From contig JBFHIJ010000007.1 in NCBI GenBank assembly GCA_041596515.1, forward strand, positions 1 through 64,000: a DNA stretch of 64,000 bases, written 5' to 3'. The translations under genes and the position numbers were made by a program. Origin of the DNA: JBFHIJ01 sp041596515 (GTDB taxonomy: Bacteria > Bacteroidota > Ignavibacteria > Kapaibacteriales > UBA2268). Each line of letters opens with the position of its first letter. Within the stretch, counting starts at the first letter, position 1. Under the pieces are notes generated by a model, which was not told where the DNA came from, searched no databases, and worked only from the letters and a program-made list of their open reading frames with translations. Below, in pieces: positions 1 through 8,911 of this stretch.

Positions 1-68
1 CGGGATCATTTAATATTAATCTGTTTTACGATATTACTAAGTTATTTTATATGATATTTTAGAACTTG

Positions 69-141
69 TGATCCCGACAGGATTTGAACCTGTGGCCCTT
101 TGATTAAAAGTCAAATGCTCTACCGGCTGAGCTACGGGATC
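69..141 (-). tRNA. tRNA-Lys (UUU)
   Basis: Read on the minus strand, this folds as a full cloverleaf. The 7-bp acceptor stem is GATCCCG/CGGGATC, the D-arm carries AGCTCAG...GGTAGAGC, and the anticodon loop CTTTTAA gives anticodon TTT. The T-loop is TTCAAAT and the discriminator base is A. The CCA end is not encoded (CAA follows). It lies downstream of dxs on the same strand. Confidence 0.95.
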
Positions 142-200
142 GTCGCCTCATCAAGGGAATACAAACTTACGGACAATCTTCATAAATTCCAAACATTTTC

Positions 201-2114
201 TTATATTTTTTCTGAATTAATTATTTCTTGAACCTTATTTGCAATACCCGAAGCATCCAAACCTAATGATTCATAAAGCTGTTCCTGTGTTGCATGCTCT
301 ACAAATTTGTCAGGTATACCATGAATATTTAATGTTACATTTTGAATATTTTCTGTTACCATATATTCAGCTACGGCAGAACCAAAACCACCTTGCATCT
401 GCCCATCTTCAACAGTTAGGATATGCCTATGGTTTGAACATAGCTCGTCAAGCAATAATTTGTCAATAGGCTTTACAAAACGGGCATTTACTACAGTTAC
501 TTTTATGCTTAAATCATTAAGAATTTTAGAAGCAGCGAGAGATTCTACCACTGTTTTGCCTACTGCAAGAATTGCAATATTATTTCCTTCTTCTAAAACT
601 TCCCATTTGCCAAGATCTATAAACTTCATAGGAGTGGTATTTACTCCCATACCAATACCACGAGGGTACCTTATGGCTACCGGACCATTTGTATATTTAA
701 AAACTGCTGAATATAATAGATCACGTAACTCCTGCTCATCTTTAGGAGCAGCTACTACCATATTTGGTATATGTCTCAAATACGCTAAATCAAATGTACC
801 ATGGTGAGTAGGGCCATCAGCTCCAACTAAGCCTCCTCTATCCAAAGCAAATATTACATGTAGTTTTTGAGTTGCAACATCATGAATAATATGATCATAA
901 GCACGTTGTAAAAAAGTAGAATAAATAGCTACTACAGGTATAATACCTTCTGCAGCCATACCAGCAGCAAAAGTGACAGCATGACCTTCTGCAATGCCCA
1001 CATCTATTACTTTGTCAGGATTATCTTCGCATAGTATATTTAGACCTGTTCCTTCAACCATAGCGGCTGAAACAGCTGTAACTTTCGAATTCATTTTGCA
1101 AAGCTCAACCATCGCATTGCCAAATATATCTGAGTATGATTGCAGTTTAGGAGCATCTAATTTCTTTAATGATTTTCCGGTTTCTCTATCGATTTTACCT
1201 ATGGCATGCAAATAATGTGAATCTTTTTCTGCAGGAGCATATCCTTTCCCTTTTTGCGTAATAACATGCAAAAACACAGGCCCCTTAACGTCTCTAATCT
1301 GCTTAAGCAATCGAACAAGTTTTGTGATGTTGTGACCATTCACAGGCCCAAAGTATTTGAATCCCAGTGCTTCAAAAAGAACGCCGGGAGTGATAATAGC
1401 TTTTACACTATCCTCAAACCTCGCTGCATATTTACGCAGCCTATCGCCTAACTCATCCATTTTACCAGTCAAATTCCATACATTATCTCTGAAAGACTGA
1501 AAAGTCGATGATGCAAATAATTGATTAAAATAGTTAGAAAAAGCCGATACGTTAGGATCAATAGACATATTATTATCATTCATGATTACTAACATATCTC
1601 GTTTTTGAACTCCACAATTATTCATTGCTTCAAAAGCTAATCCACCTGTCATGGCACCGTCACCAATAACAGAAACTACTTTATAATCTTTATTTTGCAT
1701 ATCTCTGGCCGCTGCAAGTCCTAAACCAGCAGAAATACTAGTCGAAGCATGCCCTGCACCGAAACAATCATATTCACTTTCACTTCTTTTCAGAAATCCA
1801 GATAATCCACCTTTCTGCCTTATTGTATGCAACAAATCTCGTCGGCCGGTAAGTATTTTATGTGGATAACCTTGATGACCAACATCAAGGACTATCTTAT
1901 CTTCAGGTGTGTTAAAGATATAATGCAGTGCAACAGTAAGTTCTACAACTCCAAGACCTGCACCAAAATGGCCTCCGGTTTTGGTAATCGTATCTATCAT
2001 AAAATCCCGAACTTCAGAACAAACTTCCGATAGAGCATCTACCGGAAGTTTGCGTAAGTCTTTTGGAGATTCTATTTCATTCAAATATTTATATTTAGAG
2101 TTAAGCTCACTCAT
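201..2114 (-). CDS. dxs: 1-deoxy-D-xylulose-5-phosphate synthase
   Basis: Makes DXP from pyruvate and glyceraldehyde-3-phosphate with thiamine diphosphate, the first step of the MEP isoprenoid pathway in the cytoplasm. The 637-residue length is normal for the family. Visible signatures are GGHFGAGLG near residue 47 with the conserved His, the TPP/metal motif GDGAMTGG at 151-158 followed by NDNNMS at 179-184, and the transketolase pyrimidine-domain motif DRGGLVGADGPTHHG in the second half. It starts 19 bp after the OmpA-family gene ends on the same strand, so the two are probably cotranscribed. Its product feeds polyprenyl phosphate synthesis, and polyprenyl phosphate is the carrier used by the UbiA enzyme encoded at 5422-6843. 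The identification is secure. Confidence 0.97.
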   Translation of the reverse strand: MSELNSKYKYLNEIESPKDLRKLPVDALSEVCSEVRDFMIDTITKTGGHFGAGLGVVELTVALHYIFNTPEDKIVLDVGHQGYPHKILTGRRDLLHTIRQKGGLSGFLKRSESEYDCFGAGHASTSISAGLGLAAARDMQNKDYKVVSVIGDGAMTGGLAFEAMNNCGVQKRDMLVIMNDNNMSIDPNVSAFSNYFNQLFASSTFQSFRDNVWNLTGKMDELGDRLRKYAARFEDSVKAIITPGVLFEALGFKYFGPVNGHNITKLVRLLKQIRDVKGPVFLHVITQKGKGYAPAEKDSHYLHAIGKIDRETGKSLKKLDAPKLQSYSDIFGNAMVELCKMNSKVTAVSAAMVEGTGLNILCEDNPDKVIDVGIAEGHAVTFAAGMAAEGIIPVVAIYSTFLQRAYDHIIHDVATQKLHVIFALDRGGLVGADGPTHHGTFDLAYLRHIPNMVVAAPKDEQELRDLLYSAVFKYTNGPVAIRYPRGIGMGVNTTPMKFIDLGKWEVLEEGNNIAILAVGKTVVESLAASKILNDLSIKVTVVNARFVKPIDKLLLDELCSNHRHILTVEDGQMQGGFGSAVAEYMVTENIQNVTLNIHGIPDKFVEHATQEQLYESLGLDASGIANKVQEIINSEKI

Positions 2115-2133
2115 TTAGAATATCCTATTGTAT

Positions 2134-4095
2134 TTATTTCTTAGGAGTTACAACATAAACCTGTACAGTTCTGGATAGTTGTCTACCAATCGGTGAATTA
2201 TTATCAAACAATTCTACAGATTCACCTACTCCATATACTTCAAATTTAACATTTTTTACTTTGCTTTCTAAGAAATTCTTGACATTGTTAGCTCTTTGCA
2301 AGGATAGCTTTTTATTATAACCATCATTACCTAATTTATCAGTATAGCCATATATCTGAACAGTAGAGTTATAATTAATAGCCGGTACTACTTTATCTTC
2401 TAACATCTCTTTGTCAGATTCAGAAATATTTGGTGAGTCGAAGTCAAACACTACTAAACTATATTTTGAGATTGTTTTGTCTGGCATGTCTTCAGTTCTT
2501 TTTCTTGTGAAGGAATAATATTCCACAGGTATAGAACCGGAAGAAGATTTTACCATCCCATCATTATCGATGACTTCTAAAGTATAATCTAAAGGTACTT
2601 GAGCATCTGTCAAATCATTTGGCATTATATTCCACTGTATTGGTTGCGGAACGCCTGTACCTGACATTTGTTTTACTATTTTACCAGCTTGAAGAATTCT
2701 TAATTCCCAATTTTTAATACCTGCAGAAGACACAACAATTGGATTAAACTCTATTAACTGCGGAAATGCCACACGCTGTTTATCTTTGCTAAGTAGAATA
2801 GGTTCTAATAAATCATTATTAGTAGAGAAAAATTCAATTCTTCTATTTTCTTGGATACCATCAGGATTACCCAATGCAGATGGTTTTTCAGGTTTTTTAC
2901 TTGCAGTTACTTCTAATCTATCAGGATTTATACCGTAATTAACGACTAAATAGTTTTTGGCAAATTCTGCTCTTTGCTTAGCAACTTGAATATCAACTTC
3001 ATTTTTACCATCTAATGTACCATTGATACGCAAACGAGCTTGTTTGTTGGTTTGCATTCTTTTGCCAATTATATCCAAGGTATTATAGTTAATAGTTAAA
3101 GCATTTGCTTCCAACGCAGAAAATGTAAATTCGCCTGACCCCGATTGCGAAGCCATAGTCTGGAATCTTGTATCTGGTTTAGTTGCATTTTCACTACAGA
3201 AGACATACGGCAAAACAGGATATAACTCTTGATATTCAGTTTCTTCTACTGATACTTGATTCAGTTGTTTTTTGCTACCGTCTTTGTCATAATATGAAAC
3301 ATCATTAAACCCAACACTAAGCTCTCCTTTTTCCGGTTTATTTGGAGATTTGGTAGCTGAGCCACCAAAAGTCAGTGCTACTCCCACTCTAACTTGTGGC
3401 ATAGACCATGAATCAAATTTATCATCTGAAGAAACTTTGGTCAGTGGTAATCTAAAAGATACTTCAGGTGAAAGTTCTATTCCATCACCAATTTCAATAT
3501 CATATCCGGCACCTAAAGCTATTGCTAAACGCATAGATTTGCCTTCAATATCCTGCCCTTCTATATTATCAGGGTCTAAAGTAAGGCCATTTACAATGAT
3601 GCCATCGTTATTTAAATCATAACTTGCTGAAATAGGGAAACTTAGTTCAAGACCACCTAACAAATATAAATTTTCTACAGGAATTAAGTCTGTGAACTTA
3701 ACCATAGGAGAAATTTCTACATAATACAATGATGCATCTAACTCTCCGCTAAATTGAAGACCTCCCCCTAGATTACGATCATCTTTAAGTAATACACTTG
3801 CAGAATGAAATCCTAATCTGCCTGAAAAAATATAACCTTCAGCTATTTTATAGTCAATTAAACCACCAAGATGAATACCGAGACTAGTAGCATTTTCTTG
3901 AAACACATTATTAGTCGGAGTATTAACCCATGGCATGGCAGCATTATTTAAAGTAAAATCAGGGCTGTGCATATTAAAATTGACGCCACCAAATATGCCG
4001 AACTTTAATTCGTTTTCCTCTGCATGAAGCTTTGTTGTGCTCATACTTAAGAGCACAAAAGCAGTCAACACTGTTATCATTTTAGATGCTTTCAT
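2134..4095 (-). CDS. OmpA-family outer-membrane protein with two OmpA-like domains
   Basis: I place the start at the ATG ending at 4095 because the N-terminus is then a classic signal peptide (MKASKM..., hydrophobic TVLTAFVLLSMS, cleavage near LHAEE) and an AGAAGA ribosome site precedes it. A longer reading to 4185 adds 30 residues that do not look like a leader. The 653-residue protein has an N-terminal beta-barrel-like half (about residues 30-250). Two OmpA-C-like peptidoglycan-binding modules follow: one around VAKQRAEFAKNYLV...NRRIEFF and one at the C-terminus (IYGYTDKLGNDGYNKKLS...RTVQVYV). It probably links the outer membrane to the cell wall. It is followed closely by dxs. The double module is less usual than a single OmpA-C domain. 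Family is secure, detailed role is not. Confidence 0.85.
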   Translation of the reverse strand: MKASKMITVLTAFVLLSMSTTKLHAEENELKFGIFGGVNFNMHSPDFTLNNAAMPWVNTPTNNVFQENATSLGIHLGGLIDYKIAEGYIFSGRLGFHSASVLLKDDRNLGGGLQFSGELDASLYYVEISPMVKFTDLIPVENLYLLGGLELSFPISASYDLNNDGIIVNGLTLDPDNIEGQDIEGKSMRLAIALGAGYDIEIGDGIELSPEVSFRLPLTKVSSDDKFDSWSMPQVRVGVALTFGGSATKSPNKPEKGELSVGFNDVSYYDKDGSKKQLNQVSVEETEYQELYPVLPYVFCSENATKPDTRFQTMASQSGSGEFTFSALEANALTINYNTLDIIGKRMQTNKQARLRINGTLDGKNEVDIQVAKQRAEFAKNYLVVNYGINPDRLEVTASKKPEKPSALGNPDGIQENRRIEFFSTNNDLLEPILLSKDKQRVAFPQLIEFNPIVVSSAGIKNWELRILQAGKIVKQMSGTGVPQPIQWNIMPNDLTDAQVPLDYTLEVIDNDGMVKSSSGSIPVEYYSFTRKRTEDMPDKTISKYSLVVFDFDSPNISESDKEMLEDKVVPAINYNSTVQIYGYTDKLGNDGYNKKLSLQRANNVKNFLESKVKNVKFEVYGVGESVELFDNNSPIGRQLSRTVQVYVVTPKK

Positions 4096-4214
4096 AATAA
4101 TCTTCTTTTTTTGAAACATATTGTTAAAAAATGCGAAATAATCTATAAGATAGGTACGAGTAATAGTATATATTTGTTCAAACAAAATTTCAACATTTAG
4201 GAGTATAAAGAAAT

Positions 4215-4889
4215 ATGAGTAGGTTTATTGCAATATTTTTTATGTTCGCTCTATTTTTTCAATATAACAAATTATCTGCTGATGATGATATTAGATTCGG
4301 AATTAGAGCGGGATTATCTACTCCAAGTGACAAGTTGGCTGATGTGTATAATAAACAAGACGGTATCACTTTAAAAAATGACGCCAAGACTTATCTGGGC
4401 AACTTAAAAGACAATGGCATGAGTGCCGGATATTTTGTTGGAATGAGACTAAAAATATCTTTGTCTGATTATATTGATTTTTATGGAAGTCTCTCTTGGA
4501 ATAAATTCCCTGAGCAAGAAATTGTTATCAAATCTGAGGAGCTGAATCTTGAGGCTACTCTAAAGCAGAGCACAAATGTAATCCCTGTGAATGCAGGTTT
4601 GCAGCTTTATCTCTTCAAGTCATTATTTGGAGTATACGGTTTAGGAGAAATAGGTTATAGTCACATAAATAGCTCTATTGATATACCAGTAGGTATCATT
4701 TCAGCAGACATTTCTAACTCCCCAGCTTATAGTAGAATTGGATTTGGATTAGGTGTCGGTGTTGACCTAAACTTAAAACTTTTAACATTGAATATAGAAG
4801 GTAAATATACTTATGCCAACTTAATTGGCAAAGAAGACAATGAACCTAAAAAGTCTTTTGTTCAACTTGGCTTAGGTGTATATTTTTAA
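4215..4889 (+). CDS. Putative outer-membrane beta-barrel protein
   Basis: A 224-residue protein with an N-terminal signal peptide (hydrophobic FIAIFFMFALFFQY, cleavage near LSADDD). The body alternates short amphipathic strands and glycines, as in small OmpX/OmpW-like barrels, and ends in an aromatic strand (LGLGVYF), the usual signal for outer-membrane assembly. A GGAG ribosome site lies just before the ATG. It is transcribed divergently from the OmpA-family gene across a 120-bp intergenic space and is followed by a strong terminator. No specific family is recognised. Barrel placement is inferred from composition and the C-terminal Phe. Confidence 0.7.
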   Translation: MSRFIAIFFMFALFFQYNKLSADDDIRFGIRAGLSTPSDKLADVYNKQDGITLKNDAKTYLGNLKDNGMSAGYFVGMRLKISLSDYIDFYGSLSWNKFPEQEIVIKSEELNLEATLKQSTNVIPVNAGLQLYLFKSLFGVYGLGEIGYSHINSSIDIPVGIISADISNSPAYSRIGFGLGVGVDLNLKLLTLNIEGKYTYANLIGKEDNEPKKSFVQLGLGVYF

Positions 4890-4916
4890 AATTCTGCGAA
4901 GCTAATATCTTTTAAC

Positions 4917-4949
4917 AAAAGGGACAATAATAAATTGCCCCTTTTTTTT
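4917..4949 (+). terminator. Rho-independent terminator
   Basis: An inverted repeat AAAAGGGACAA / TTGCCCCTTTT (one A-C mismatch, 7-nt loop) is followed by eight T residues, 28 bp after the barrel gene stop. It ends that transcript. Confidence 0.85.
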
Positions 4950-5386
4950 GTGTATTATTATAATTTTTATTTAACCAAAGCATATCTTCACCATCATATC
5001 TTTTGTGTGGTAATCCAGTCTTATACTCATTTTAAATCTGTAATCAGCATTGGTATATTTTCGCAAACAACACCATATAGGATAGCCCTAAATTCTATTT
5101 TTTATGGTATCTTTATGAATGCTTAAGCAATCTGCTTGAGTTCACTCATTTTTCTATAAACTTTATCTACGACTAAAGCTATGATGTTTACTATTCTCAA
5201 CATTATTCAATAATTGCATATAGCCATGTCTTGTATTCTTCAATTGTTTCAAGTTTAGAATCATTACCAAACTTAGGAATCATTAGATTATCCATAATAT
5301 TATTAACACAATATAGTCAAAATATATTATTTGAACTCTTTGCGAGTGAATATATAATTTTCATATTAGAATATGCCAGTATTTTT
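4950..5386. other. Gene-poor gap of about 440 bp, possibly decayed coding DNA
   Basis: No convincing gene is present. The minus strand carries two very short open frames that overlap by one base as TAATG: 5203-5295 (30 codons, MDNLMIPKFG...) and 5123-5203 (26 codons). Neither has a clear ribosome site. Further toward 4960 are short readable stretches broken by stops. This looks more like a degraded gene than a functional pair, but I recognise no family. Confidence 0.35.
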
Positions 5387-5394
5387 TAACTTTG
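5387..5394 (+). promoter_or_regulatory. Bacteroidota-type -7 promoter element for the DPA operon
   Basis: TAACTTTG matches the TAnnTTTG -7 consensus of the Bacteroidota primary sigma factor. It lies 27 bp before the ATG of the HAD-UbiA gene. No clear -33 TTG is visible at the usual distance. Confidence 0.5.
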
Positions 5395-5421
5395 TAGATT
5401 ATTGACTTTGAAAAAAATAGA

Positions 5422-6843
5422 ATGACAGATAAACCTAAAATATGTGTAGATTTAGATGGAACACTCATCAAAACTGATATTCTCTTTGAGACAGCTCTAC
5501 TGTTTCTAAAAGAGAATGTCTTAAATATCTTTCTTATGTTGGCATGGATTTTAAAAAGTAAAGCTACTCTAAAAAACAATCTTTCAAAAAGAGTACATAT
5601 TAATGCTTCTTTGCTTCCTTATAACCAAGAATTACTACAATTTTTGCATAAAAATAAAAATGAATATGATTTGATTATGGCAACTGCTACAAATGGTATT
5701 ATTGCAAAAAATATAGCAAAACATTTAGGTATATTTTCTGACGTGTTAGCTTCTGATGAAGAAACTAATCTCAAAGGAAATCAAAAGTTAGAAGTATTAG
5801 ATCAGAGCTATGGAAAAGGTAATTATATTTACTGTGGTGATTCCAGTGCTGATTTACCTATTTTCTCTTCATCTATGAATTTTGTACTTGTAAATCCCTC
5901 TCGCTCAACTAAAGCAAAAGCATTGAAACTTAAGAACGCTATTTTGGTGATTGAAAATAAAAAATCTTTTTTTAAATCAATATTGAAACAAATTCGAGTC
6001 TATCAATGGATAAAAAATATACTCCTTTTTTTACCACCTCTTTTAGCACACGTAACAGACATTGATATATATCAACAAGCTATTCTGGCATTTGTTTCTT
6101 TTAGTTTTACAGCTTCATCCATTTATATTTTAAATGACCTTTTAGATTTAGAGTCAGATCGTGCTCATAAGAGAAAACGTTTTCGCCCAATAGCAGCCGG
6201 TAACATATCAATCCCTATTGCTGTTTTAACTTTCTTAATTCTCATTGTTAGCTCTGGTTTTATATCAATAGGATTCCTTCCTTTAGAATACTCTTTAGTA
6301 CTTTTTCTATATTTTATCTCTAATTTATTATATTCTTTTAAACTCAAGCAAATATACCTAATCGATATTGTCATCTTGGCTTCTTTATATACGCTAAGGA
6401 TTTATGCCGGTTCATTAGCAGTTACCGTTCCGGCATCCAAGTGGCTGCTTGCATTTTCTATGTTTATGTTTTTAAGTTTAGCATTTTTAAAAAGATATAC
6501 TGAACTTTTAGATCTTAAAACGCATAATAAAGAAAAGGCAAAAGGAAGAGGTTACTCAGTAGATGATATATCTTTGGTCCAATCTTTTGGGACAGGTGCA
6601 GGATTATTATCTATTTTAGTGTATACTTTGTATATTGAAAGCAATTCAATAACTTTACTTTATAAAAGACCCGAATTCCTATATATAATAGCACCTCTTC
6701 TACTTATTTGGGTTAGCCGATTATGGTTTAAAGCAAATAGAGGTGAAATGCATGATGACCCAATCGTTTTTACTGCTAAAGACAAAATTAGTTATATTAT
6801 TATTGGGTTGTCTTTTCTCTTAGCACTTGGAGCAACAGTATGA
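5422..6843 (+). CDS. HAD phosphatase-UbiA prenyltransferase fusion (DPPR synthase-like)
   Basis: Predicted to transfer 5-phosphoribose from PRPP to polyprenyl phosphate in the membrane, giving polyprenylphosphoryl-5-phosphoribose, the entry step of decaprenylphosphoryl-arabinose synthesis. Residues 1-185 are a HAD domain with motif I DLDGT (10-14) and motif IV GDSSADLP (139-146). Residues 190-473 are a polytopic UbiA domain. The UbiA part has the YQWIKN motif (194-199), NDLLDLESD (238-246) and KRFRPIAAG, resembling what I recall of mycobacterial Rv3806c. The adjacent DprE1- and DprE2-like genes support this role. The fused HAD domain may supply the 5-phosphatase activity that mycobacteria assign to a separate protein. 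The stop overlaps the next start by 4 bp (ATGA). The exact donor and acceptor remain inference. Confidence 0.85.
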   Translation: MTDKPKICVDLDGTLIKTDILFETALLFLKENVLNIFLMLAWILKSKATLKNNLSKRVHINASLLPYNQELLQFLHKNKNEYDLIMATATNGIIAKNIAKHLGIFSDVLASDEETNLKGNQKLEVLDQSYGKGNYIYCGDSSADLPIFSSSMNFVLVNPSRSTKAKALKLKNAILVIENKKSFFKSILKQIRVYQWIKNILLFLPPLLAHVTDIDIYQQAILAFVSFSFTASSIYILNDLLDLESDRAHKRKRFRPIAAGNISIPIAVLTFLILIVSSGFISIGFLPLEYSLVLFLYFISNLLYSFKLKQIYLIDIVILASLYTLRIYAGSLAVTVPASKWLLAFSMFMFLSLAFLKRYTELLDLKTHNKEKAKGRGYSVDDISLVQSFGTGAGLLSILVYTLYIESNSITLLYKRPEFLYIIAPLLLIWVSRLWFKANRGEMHDDPIVFTAKDKISYIIIGLSFLLALGATV

Positions 6844-8129
6844 TAGACAGTTATTTCTCTTGGGGTAGATACCCTAGGGTTGGACATAAAGACGTTAAAA
6901 AAATACTATGGAATGATCAATTTAATAAGATAGACTTTTCAGTAGAAAACAGTTTCTTGCCTTATGGATTAGGTAAAAGTTATGGGGATAGTTGCCTTAA
7001 CGGCAATAACATTCTTATAGATTGTCGTGGTATAAACAGGATTTTAAGTTTTGATCCAGTGACAGGTATTATACGTTGCGAAGCTGGTATTACTTTGTCT
7101 GAAATTTTAGATTTTTCAGTACCACGCGGTTTCTTTTTAGCTGCTACACCAGGTACTAAGCATATCACTGTTGGTGGTGCTATTGCTAATGATGTTCACG
7201 GAAAGAATCATCATGTAGGTGGTACTTTCGGTGTGCATCTTATTGAATTTTCTTTACTTCGTAGCGATGGATCAACTCAAGTATGCTCAAAAATAGAAAA
7301 CAAAGAACTATTTGCTGCAACGATTGGAGGCTTAGGACTTACCGGAATAATTACGGAAGCTACTTTTAAGTTAAAACCTTGCAAAAATGCTTTCTTCAAA
7401 ATGGACGCTATAAAGTTTGACTCAATTGAAGAGTTCTTTGAAATAAATGAAGAATCAGAGGCTAATTTCGACTATACAGTTTCTTGGATAGATCCTAACC
7501 AACAACGGGGCATTTATAACAGAGGCAATCATTTAGATGAAGATACGGATATTAAACTTCCAACTCCAAAGTCTATCCCATTTCCATTCGATGCACCATT
7601 TATCAATCCGTTAACTGTGACCATGTTTAATAGTTTATATTATCACAAACAAAATAATAAAATTGAAAGTGATATTGTTCATTTTGACCCGTTTTTCTAT
7701 CCTTTGGACGCATTTATAGACTGGAATAAAGCTTACGGAGAAGATGGTTTTTTACAATATCAGTTTGTGATACCATTTGATAATGGCCTGTCTAATATTA
7801 AAAATATTATGAAACAAATAGCTAAATCAGGTCTCTCTTCATTTTTGACAGTATTAAAAACTTTTGGTACAGTTAAGAGTCCTGGGATGCTTTCATTCCC
7901 TCGACCAGGAATAACTATGGCCATCGATTTTAGAATGACATCAAAAACTTTAAATATTTTGGAAAATCTTGACAAAATTGTTTCAGATTGCGGAGGTGTT
8001 TTATATCCTGCAAAAGATGCAAGAATGTCCGCCGATAATTTTAAATTATTTTACCCTCAGTGGGAAGAATTTACAAACTTTATAGATCCAAAATTTTCTT
8101 CTAGCTTTTGGCGAAGAGTAACAAGATAA
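6840..8129 (+). CDS. dprE1: Decaprenylphosphoryl-beta-D-ribose 2'-oxidase-like FAD enzyme (DprE1)
   Basis: Oxidises the 2'-OH of polyprenylphosphoryl ribose to the 2'-keto intermediate, the first half of the epimerisation to arabinose. The 429-residue protein has the VAO-type FAD fold: PYGLGKSYGDS near residue 42, PGTKHITVGGAIANDVHGKN with HH next to it, and a C-terminal substrate cap. The HGKNHH-x-x-G-x-FG-x-H block and the C-terminal AKDAR motif match mycobacterial DprE1 as I recall it. Lys392 corresponds to the essential Lys418, and the position of the benzothiazinone-reactive Cys387 is Ala361. It overlaps the UbiA gene by 4 bp, so translation is probably coupled. It is one of the best-supported functional calls in the cassette. 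Confidence 0.9.
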   Translation: MIDSYFSWGRYPRVGHKDVKKILWNDQFNKIDFSVENSFLPYGLGKSYGDSCLNGNNILIDCRGINRILSFDPVTGIIRCEAGITLSEILDFSVPRGFFLAATPGTKHITVGGAIANDVHGKNHHVGGTFGVHLIEFSLLRSDGSTQVCSKIENKELFAATIGGLGLTGIITEATFKLKPCKNAFFKMDAIKFDSIEEFFEINEESEANFDYTVSWIDPNQQRGIYNRGNHLDEDTDIKLPTPKSIPFPFDAPFINPLTVTMFNSLYYHKQNNKIESDIVHFDPFFYPLDAFIDWNKAYGEDGFLQYQFVIPFDNGLSNIKNIMKQIAKSGLSSFLTVLKTFGTVKSPGMLSFPRPGITMAIDFRMTSKTLNILENLDKIVSDCGGVLYPAKDARMSADNFKLFYPQWEEFTNFIDPKFSSSFWRRVTR

Positions 8130-8151
8130 ATAACAATCATAAGATAAAAAG

Positions 8152-8889
8152 ATGAAAAAAGTAGTTATCATAGGAGCCACTTCGGCTATAGCACACCAGA
8201 CAGCAATACTATTTGCCAAGAAAAAATATAGTATTGCCTTGTGTGGAAGAAATTTATCCAGATTAGCAACAGTAAAAGCTGATATATATAACAGATTTAA
8301 AACTGAGTTATTAACAAAAGAATTTGATGTTTGCAACTTTGCTACCCAAGAAGTTGTTTTAAATTCGATTATATCTGAGCTTGGTGGTATCGACATTCTG
8401 CTGATTGCACATGGATCACTTCCAGACCAGTCAGATTCACAAAAAAGTACTGATAATATTATTGAAAATATGAATGTTAATGCAACTTCTGTCATGACTA
8501 TATCTGGCATTATTGCAGAAAAAATGGAAAAACAAGCACATGGAACGATAGCCGTCATATCTTCAGTTGCAGGTGACAGAGGTAGACAAAGTAATTATAT
8601 TTACGGTTCTGCCAAAGCTGCAATCAGCTCATACATGCAAGGTCTCAGAAACAGACTATACCATAAAGGTGTGCATGTTGTGACCATAAAACCAGGTTTT
8701 GTAGATACACCAATGACTTCTCATCTAGAGAAAAATTTTCTGTTTGCTCAGCCGGATTCAGTCGCTAAAGGTATCTTTGAAGCAATAGAATCTAAAAAAG
8801 ATGTAGTTTATCTACCGGGTTTTTGGGCTTTTATTATGTGGATCGTAAAACACATACCGGAAACTATTTTCAAAAAAATGAAAATGTAA
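8152..8889 (+). CDS. dprE2: Decaprenylphosphoryl-2-keto-ribose reductase-like SDR (DprE2)
   Basis: A 245-residue short-chain dehydrogenase predicted to reduce the keto-sugar made by DprE1 to polyprenylphosphoryl arabinose with NAD(P)H. The N-terminal Rossmann motif is GATSAIA (8-14). The catalytic set is Ser138, Tyr151 and Lys155 in SSVAGDRGRQSNYIYGSAK. That region and the C-terminal HIPETIFKKM closely resemble mycobacterial DprE2 (recalled SNFVYGSTK and HIPRSIFRR), which separates it from generic SDRs. It begins 22 bp after dprE1. The pairing of this SDR type with DprE1 is what makes the pathway assignment strong. Confidence 0.88.
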   Translation: MKKVVIIGATSAIAHQTAILFAKKKYSIALCGRNLSRLATVKADIYNRFKTELLTKEFDVCNFATQEVVLNSIISELGGIDILLIAHGSLPDQSDSQKSTDNIIENMNVNATSVMTISGIIAEKMEKQAHGTIAVISSVAGDRGRQSNYIYGSAKAAISSYMQGLRNRLYHKGVHVVTIKPGFVDTPMTSHLEKNFLFAQPDSVAKGIFEAIESKKDVVYLPGFWAFIMWIVKHIPETIFKKMKM

Positions 8890-8911
8890 AACAAATAAGC
8901 GCAGTATATCT

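Noticed and set aside
4935..5126. 63-codon frame directly after the barrel gene
   Set aside because: It starts inside the terminator stem and shows no protein-like pattern.
8046..8558. 170-codon open frame on the minus strand, opposite dprE1 and dprE2
   Set aside because: It is antisense to two well-supported genes, has no family resemblance and no ribosome site.
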